DNA from: Saccopteryx bilineata
Taxonomy: Eukaryota; Chordata; Mammalia; Chiroptera; Emballonuridae
Assembly: GCF_036850765.1 (NCBI RefSeq)
Contig: NC_089492.1
Location: forward strand, 166,840,296-166,904,295
Length of the DNA: 64,000 nucleotides
Direction: 5' to 3'
The notes under the pieces are model-generated. The model was not told where the DNA came from, searched no databases, and was given only the letters and a program-made list of their open reading frames with translations. Below, in pieces: positions 57,170 through 64,000 of this stretch. The translations under genes and the position numbers were made by a program. Numbering within the stretch: the first letter of the stretch is position 1; each line of letters opens with the position of its first letter.

Positions 57170-58690
57170 CTAAGAGCATAGTATTTGTGGTACATAGGGC
57201 CAGGTACTATGTTGGGCATTGGGGAATAATCTATATTGTCAATGGCTTTCTTTAAACTAAAGCCTGGAAGACAGTGCCACATTCAGACCATAGATGGGGA
57301 CTGCCACCCTTTCCTCACCATCATGATTACCCATAGAGAAGTTTATCTTGGGGGATTTGGGAATCACAACTTGTTTGAGCTGCAGAGCATCTTAGCACTC
57401 ACTACGACAACTTTATAGATAAAGAAACCAAAAGGTAATTGGCTAAAGGTTATTTTCAGCCAGCGACACATGTCATGACTGCCAATCTGGAGCTATTGCC
57501 ATTCACCATGAGCCATAGGATCAGAGACATCAGCACCTGTGCCCAAAGTAGGAGGTAGACAGTTACTGCCCTTTTGATTAAGGACCTGGTCATCTATCTT
57601 TCTCTGCCCACTTACCATAACAACCCTTAGAGTTGGCTTGGAAGATGGACAGGAGATTCCAGGGAGAGCTGTTGGTCAGAGGAATAGACTGTGAGAACAC
57701 GTTCTCTTCTCTCCTCCCCTCTACCTAAGTCAATCAACTCTTCTACCATCTTTCCACCCCTGGAGGGAGGGTCCTAAAACTTTGCCAAGTCCACTCTACT
57801 CAACATTTGACATGGGGGCACCCCCTGCGTACAATGAATCCTACTAGCTGCTGAGGATGCAGTGTTGGGTAAGGCTTGGTTTTAAATGACATCTAAATAC
57901 AGGACTTAAATGCAAGACAAAAATGTGGAAAATGTGGTACCAAAGACATAATATGCCATCAGAGTATAGGGGAAGAGAGATTGATTAAGATGAAGCTGCC
58001 TAGTGTAACATACTTTTCCTAGGCATTGACCCTTTCTTTAGCTAGTCTAACATCCAAAGACAACCAAGAAGCTAAAATATATTGAGTGCTTGCCATGCTA
58101 TGCAAATACACATTATTTACCTTCAATCCTTTAAATGAAAGGTTTTAAAGCAATTTGATAGTACGTTCTAATTTGTAAAACATTTGACAATCTTATAACT
58201 ATTACACACATTTAGTTGTAAATAAAATGTGATGTATTGCTATATTGTGTAAAACACAGTAAGATAATAAAAATGACAAATTTGAATGACTTTATTTTCC
58301 AAAGATGACCATAGCCACATACTGTAATCTGTTTCTATAAATTCTTTCTGCAATGTGACACTACTTCTTTCACTGAAGGGTGATGTCCGTATTCCCTCAT
58401 CTTGAACCTGGTTAGAACTTTGTGACAACCCAGCTGGACAAGGTCATGAGAGGAGATACTATTCTGCTTGGCTCTTCTTCTCTTGGGACATGTGCCTTGG
58501 GGACCCTGAGCTGACACTTACGCATAGATGGCTCACATTGGGAGGAGCTCACAGTCAGCATCAACTCTGTGACTTTAGGTGACTCAATCCCAGCCTTTGA
58601 GCTAATCCAGGTGACACCAATGTGGAGCAGAGAGAAGCTATCCCTGTGGAGCTATGCCCACTATTGTTAAATAGCAAGCAAAACCAATAT
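57170..58690. other. Intergenic stretch, nothing assigned
   Basis: No gene or well-supported repeat recognised. Confidence 0.4.
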
Positions 58691-58698
58691 TGTTGTTG

Positions 58699-58868
58699 CC
58701 CGGCTGGGTAGCTGAGTTTGTTGGAGCATTACCCGGACATGCCAAGGTTGCGGGTTTAAGCGCAGATCAGGGCACATACAGGAATCAACCAATGAATGCA
58801 CAAATAAGTGGAACAACAAATCAATGTTTTTCTTTCTGCCTCTCTCTCTACAATCAATAAATAAACAT
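58699..58868 (+). mobile_element. tRNA-derived SINE, short type, diverged
   Basis: 'gcccggctgggtagctgagt', B-box-like 'gcgggtttaagcgcagatca', then (TC)-rich and 'caatcaataaataaac'. Approximate target duplications around ATATTGTTGTT and ATATAGTTGTT. Confidence 0.85.
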
Positions 58869-59139
58869 ATATAGTTGTTATTCTAAGCCACTAAATTTTG
58901 GGATGACTTGTTCTGCAGTCATAGTAAATGGAAAAATAGGGAAGCAAAAAATATTTCTAAAATTAGTTTAATTTATTAATGGTAAAAAATGCTTTATACT
59001 CTTTTAATATTATAATTCATTGTAACATTTTTAGTGAGAGCAATGTAGTTGGATACACTTTATTAAAAAGCTAATAAACAAACTTGGTTTAACATTTTAC
59101 AATGCAGTGATTCAAAGTTGTGTTTCTACACCCAGTTTA

Positions 59140-59650
59140 TTTCCCTCCCAGATTTTAAAAACTAAGGTATAATTGACATCCAATGTTATTTTAGTTTTAG
59201 GTGTACAACATAATGATACGATATTTGTGCATATTGTGAACTGAGCACCATAATAAGTCTAGTTAGCGTCCATCATTATACATCATTACTTTCTTGTGAT
59301 GAGAACTTTTTAAAAAAAGATTTTAGTTATTGATTTTATAGAGATGGGGGTGGGGGGGTGGGGGATGAGAAGCAGTTGCTTTACTCTAGCCATTCATTGG
59401 TTGCTTGTTGTTTGTGCCTTGACCCGGCAAACCCAGGGTTTAGAACCGGTGACCTCAGCGTTCCAGGCTGGTGCTCTATCCACTGTGGCACCACAGTCCA
59501 GGAGAACTTTTAAGATCTACTCTCTTGGCAACTTTCAAATATGCAATATAGTGTTGACAACTCCAGTAATCATGCTGTGTATATCCTCCCCAGGACTTAA
59601 CATGTTATAACTGGAAGTCTGTACCTTTTCACCCCCTACTACAGCTTCAT
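59140..59650 (+). mobile_element. Old LINE-1 3' UTR-type fragment, split by a SINE
   Basis: 'aaggtataattgacatccaa', 'ttaggtgtacaacataatga' and, after the SINE, 'tctactctcttggcaacttt' are standard text of an old LINE-1 3' region. Confidence 0.75.
59311..59501 (-). mobile_element. tRNA-derived SINE, about 200-bp type, reverse
   Basis: Reverse SINE ending 'ggcaccacagtccag'. Target duplication GAGAACTTTT at 59301-59310 and 59502-59511. Confidence 0.93.
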
Positions 59651-59654
59651 GGCA

Positions 59655-60555
59655 GACATGGCCAAAAAGATACCTCACTTCCAGAAAACACCATATACAC
59701 CATGTAAGGTTAAAAAGCTAATGGTTAATGATACAAATATATGTTTTCAAAGAGTCTTTTGGCTGACATTTTATCAGAGCTAAATATGGTTTTTTTTACT
59801 GACAGCTCATGTCCTCCATTGCCTCACATGCACCTGGGTAACAGCTTTCCAAATCACCTGAAGCCTCTGTTCAGTCTTTCACAATGAGTGATCATGTAAT
59901 AAATAGATACCTCTGAATTTAATTCAAATACAGAAAATACAGCAGCTCTTTCAAAAGTATATATGCTTTGTCAATGACAGCAGAAAGAAAGGTTCCCATT
60001 TGTTTGTATACAACCTTCTTATACAAAATGATGGCAAAAACTAAAAGAACACTCCTTAAAGGTGATCAAAACTGTAAGCTTGTGGGCGAGGGCAGGGGAG
60101 CCCTTGTCCTAACTAAGGGGCTGTACCAACTGTAGTATATTTGTCTCCTGTGACTTAATGTGGACAGTTAAATGACAGCCACCCAACAATTAGCCTTGAC
60201 CACCTTTCCTTTAAATGCATGCTCTTTAAAGCTTTATTATCTTCTGAGTATTATCCCCTATAGCAAGATCTTTCATCTGGTGCAGAACTTTAGTTTTCAG
60301 AAGGTCATCCATGGCAAAACAGAATTCTGTTCACCCAAGATTTCTTTTGCAACCAAGACTTTAAGAACTCATCTATTCTGAAAAGTCCTGATTTTTTTTC
60401 TCCTCCTTCCCTTCTGGGATGGGGTGAAGAATGGAGTAGGCAAATGCACTCAGAGCATCAGTTATTGACATTGTGGATTACATACTCTGTGGATTAGAAG
60501 GGATGTGTTTTTCATTCTGGGCCAAACACTGACCCAAGTATCTGGGGAATAAAAA
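59655..60555. other. Intergenic stretch, nothing assigned
   Basis: No gene or well-supported repeat recognised. Confidence 0.4.
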
Positions 60556-60559
60556 CCCA

Positions 60560-60850
60560 TTTTAAAATTAGCTCAAGCAAAAATAAATAAAGAAAAAAAT
60601 GCATCGTAAAACAGATTCACATGATGCAGGCAAAAGCCAGATAATACAATTTTGATCGATCTCCATTTTGAACTATTCCCTGCCTGCACTTCATTTGCAT
60701 GATTAATTGAATATTGACTACACGATGAAAGGGAACATGTGAGAAAATATGGCTATCAAAATGATCAAGATTTGCTAAACTTGTGCTATAACTAAACTTC
60801 AAGAAACCCCTCTGCCATTAGAAAATTTCTCATTTTCAGAGCCTGTGCCT
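60560..60850. promoter_or_regulatory. Candidate regulatory block with POU and homeodomain motifs
   Basis: Repeat-free by eye. It contains an octamer ATTTGCAT (60693-60700) directly followed by TGATTAATTGAAT (60700-60712) with two overlapping TAAT-type cores, and 'gatcgatc' near 60655-60662. This motif mix is common in neural enhancers. Activity and conservation are untested. Confidence 0.35.
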
Positions 60851-60854
60851 CGTT

Positions 60855-63075
60855 AGATTTTAGGAGTGGTTCACCGTTCCGCAGTAGCTGTGGGCCTTGC
60901 AGAAAATGAGTTAGCTCTCTGTGCCCTGGAGTGTCTTGGGGTCTCTAATAGCAGTTCCTTCTAAAATTCCCTCAGACATTCACAGCTCTCAGCAGATCTT
61001 AAGATGACATTTCATAATATTCACATTTGCTTCTTATTTTTCTCTTTCTTTCTCTTTCTCATTCTTTGGAAAATATTTTGAAAATGTGATCTGTTCCCTT
61101 TCCCAAATCTATAATGACCTCGACATCTTGACTCTTTGGCCATCTCCTCTGTGACTCTCCATCTCTTATATTCCTTGTCACAGGAGTGATAGCATCAGAG
61201 TTAACTTGAGAGGAAGAGGTGAAGTTCATTTTCAACATTTCTGAAAGAACAGTAAGGCTGTGTGCACACAATGACTGGTTTATTCACACATATGATTTGT
61301 AATGCAGATAAAAGAAATGTAACTAGGACGGCAACTCCCTTCCCCTTTGAGGTAAGAGCATCCAATATCTCAGGTCTGAACTGAGCGGAGTAATATCCAG
61401 GGGAGTCTTTTCTCCTCCTAGATAAATAAGCAGCACTATATTGTAACCAAGCATCAGCAAACCTTGCACAATAAACCCTCAAGGATGGCCCATGGGTATC
61501 CCAGGAGCATCTCTAAGGGCCAGTCAACCTCAATGAACTGCTCTGGGCAAGTTCTTCTGACCTTTCAGAGAGTTGCTTGTCTGGTTTCTGTTGACAAGCC
61601 ATTGACCTGAGGGACAGAGGGCAACCTTGTCCACCATTAGAAATTATAATTTTCATGGACTCTACTTAGAAAGAGAGGGAAATGCCTTATTTTGTGATCA
61701 TGTTAATTACTAAGACCTTGGAAATCACGTAAAGTAAGTTAAAATTAGTCTTCTACAAGTACCTGCACAGGTGGCTTACTCATCAGATTTCACTGCAACC
61801 AAATTGCTTTCCCCCTTACATATTTCCTATTTTTAAAATCTAGACTTAAAAATGCAGTCATTGTAAAAAAAAAAAAGACAACAACTAGTCTTTAGACCTA
61901 ATATATTTTTTTAAAATAATGATTTAAATAAAAAATGGAACCTTCATTGGCCTGACTTCCTTTTGTCTGAGTAAAAGCTTTAGCACAGTATAAAGGGGTT
62001 GCATGTGCTCAAATGTTGCCCAAGGATATGGGTTATTATTCCTCCCCCCTTGGCCAGCAGGGTCTCATCTCTCTTTTCCTTTCAGCCTTTTGTTTGAACA
62101 GATGGGATTGGGGAAGTGAGGGAAAGAAAGCCATTCTGTTCTCATTAACTTTCCCCATACACAAACACAAACCTGGGCTTTGGGGACTGGGAGAGGGACA
62201 GCTCCCACTGCATCGCTGTTCAGACTTGCTGTACTGAGCTACAAAGGAAGCCAGGCTGAGGACCCATGCTGCCATGTCAATGAGATTGCCAACTAATGAA
62301 ATAACATTTATCAATTTTTCATAAATACATTCACAAAAATGCATGCCTATATGATGTAAAACACAAGCAAATATTATATGAATAGAACAAACAAATCTAA
62401 TATATATACTATATATAACATTATTTTCAAAAATTTTTTATCATGCATAGTGATATCTTAAGAGTATATATAATATATATTTGTGATGAAGTATAAGATT
62501 CTTTTCCCAATTACTTTATTTTCTCTCTATATAATAAAGTTATATTGAGAATGGTGGGGTTCCTATTGTTTCATGCTCTTTTGTTCAGTTGTAATATAAA
62601 AATTATTAATAAGGTTTCCAGTTTGGATGGTTGTATGTATGAAACTACTCCTGACCAAAAAAAATGTCACTAAATTTTAAAACTCTAGTCCAAATATTGA
62701 AGGCTCTCTCTTTAGGGGTTCTTATAAAAATATAAAACTTTTCAAAATCTATTTTGAGAGAAAGTAAAAGGTTTTATAGAATTAGATGAAAGTGCATTTA
62801 CCCTGGTGAGCTAATTCAGTGAAGTGCTAGCTTTTGTTCTAGAGGCTGCCAGTGGTCTGGCCCATTTATTAGATCATATTTGCTTTTAAATCTCCGTCCA
62901 TCCTCATTACAATGATGAGGGTGCCGAGGCAAAGATAAACAGAGCCTGAAAAGATGTCCTCTCAGGGCCAGATGCTACCACCTGAGCTCTTGACGCCATG
63001 AGCCCCAAGTCTCAGGAGGGCAAGGAACAGAAGAAAACTGTTGAGAAACAGCTGTGTTTATACTTCATAGCACAT
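60855..63075. other. Intergenic stretch, nothing assigned
   Basis: AT-rich in part (TA repeats near 62400-62480). No gene or clear repeat recognised. Confidence 0.4.
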
Positions 63076-63079
63076 CCAC

Positions 63080-63860
63080 ACATTCAGAGAGCAGTCTCAG
63101 AGGACTCAAATGTGACTTTGGTTCTTCTAGGATGGCCAAAAGTGTGGAATATGCAGAATAAAAATGAGATTGGTAAAACTATGGCAACAGTACAAAGACC
63201 AGGTTATGGGGGTTCTTTTAGGGGAGGGAGGGATGAATATAAAGGTCACAGAGGATTTTTAGGGCAATGAAACATTCTCTATGCTATCATGATGGCGGAT
63301 ACATGTTATTCTATGTTTGTCAAAACCCACAGACTGTAAACCACCAAAAGTAAACCTTAAAGTGTGGACTTTGGGTGATGGTGATTTGCCAATGTAGGTT
63401 CATCAATTATAACAAAGGTGTCACTGTGGTGGAGGATGTTGATAATGGAGGAGGCTGTGTGTGTGAGGGCAGAGGATTATATGGGAAATGTCTCTCTCTC
63501 CCTCTGAGGCAGACTTTGCATTCATCCTGAACAGGATCCACCCAGCAACCCCTGTCTAGTGCTGATGCTTGAATCAACAAAGCTGTCCTTAGCACCTGGG
63601 GTGGCACAGGATCCAGTTGAGCCACTGGCCGCTGGAGGAGAAGGAGAGAAGGGGGAGAGGGAAGGGAAGAGAAGCGAATGGTTGCTTCTCCTGTGTGCCC
63701 TAACTGGGGATCGAACCCAGGATGTCCATACACTATGATGATACTCTATCCACTGAGCCACAGGCCAGGACTGGGAAATCTCTGTATTTTCCCCCTCAAT
63801 TTTGCTATGAACTTCACACTTCTCTAAAAAATAAAGTGCATTTAAAAAAGAAAAGAAAAG
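63080..63860 (+). mobile_element. Old LINE-1 3' end, split by a SINE
   Basis: 'gactttgggtgatggtgatt', 'ccaatgtaggttcatcaatt' and, after the SINE, 'ctcaattttgctatgaactt' then 'ctctaaaaaataaagtgc' match a common LINE-1 3' UTR. Confidence 0.8.
63491..63772 (-). mobile_element. tRNA-derived SINE, about 390-bp type, reverse, shortened
   Basis: Reverse SINE with 'gcttctcctgtgtgccctaa' and 'ggatcgaacccaggatgt'. Approximate target duplication GGGAAATGTCTCT (from 63483) and GGGAAATCTCTG (from 63773). Confidence 0.88.
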
Positions 63861-63948
63861 TCTGCTTTTAAAAAAATAAAATGAAGTGGTATTTCTCTGA
63901 TGAAATCCCCAAACACGGGGAAATATTTATGTCAAAAGGCAACAGTGG

Positions 63949-64000
63949 GCCCTGGCTGGTTGGCTCAGCGGTAGAGCGTTGGCCTGGCGTACGGGGGACC
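63949..64000 (+). mobile_element. tRNA-derived SINE, about 390-bp type, cut by the window end
   Basis: 'gccctggctggttggctcag' and A box 'gcggtagagcgttggcct' match the start of the copies at 24129 and 25303. The rest lies beyond the window. Confidence 0.95.

Noticed and set aside
62998..63270. 90-codon frame with a Gly/Arg-rich end
   Set aside because: Its 3' part lies in an old LINE-1 3' UTR (from about 63080), and the Gly-rich stretch is translated from G-rich UTR sequence.
1..64000. CRISPR arrays, bacterial operons or phage-type systems
   Set aside because: The window has introns, SINEs, LINEs and microsatellites of a mammalian genome. No array of direct repeats with unique spacers is present.

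Overview
The window is nuclear DNA of a mammal, almost certainly a bat. The evidence is the repeat content: tRNA-derived SINEs of several related types (A box near 'ggtagagcgtcgg', B box near 'ggttcgattcc'), LINE-1 copies, old MIR, L2 and MLT1 repeats shared by all mammals, and DNA transposons that spread late in bats (hAT, mariner and a rolling-circle Helitron). From memory the long SINE types look most like horseshoe-bat and relatives (Rhinolophoidea). That placement is an inference, since no search was possible.

One protein-coding gene is convincing: NHLH2 (HEN2), a neuronal bHLH transcription factor of 135 residues, on the plus strand with its whole coding sequence in one exon (31010-31417). 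Strong splice sites suggest three exons: a leader exon ending at 28598, a second leader exon at 28995-29328, and a third holding 8 nt of leader, the coding sequence and a roughly 1.6 kb 3' UTR that ends after two AATAAA signals near 33026-33044. A CpG-rich stretch (about 29700-31540) covers the last intron and the coding exon.

The rest is flanking sequence made mostly of transposon remains. Left side (1-27900): a LINE-1 3' half at 1-1815, several older LINE-1/HAL1 pieces to 11035, a Helitron helicase remnant nested in an LTR-like element (12907-14350), an antisense MLT1 LTR, a LINE-1 with an open ORF1 (16190-19310), an internally deleted mariner carrying a SINE (23647-24613), and further SINEs and MIRs. 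Right side (33100-64000): MIR and L2 pieces, an inverted-repeat pair (35597-36136), a repeat-poor block with paired E-boxes and a PBX/MEIS-type site (41040-41830), a second mariner copy with the same internal deletion (45035-45588), an LTR (about 48290-49110), two non-autonomous hAT elements each carrying a SINE (51151-51827 and 55620-56362), a POU/homeodomain-rich block (60560-60850) and an old LINE-1 3' end.

For function, NHLH2 stands alone and the surrounding non-coding DNA is the place to look for its enhancers. For genome history, the nested insertions give a relative order: LTR before Helitron, and mariner and hAT elements before the SINEs that interrupt them. Most other open frames in the window are chance frames or lie inside repeats.
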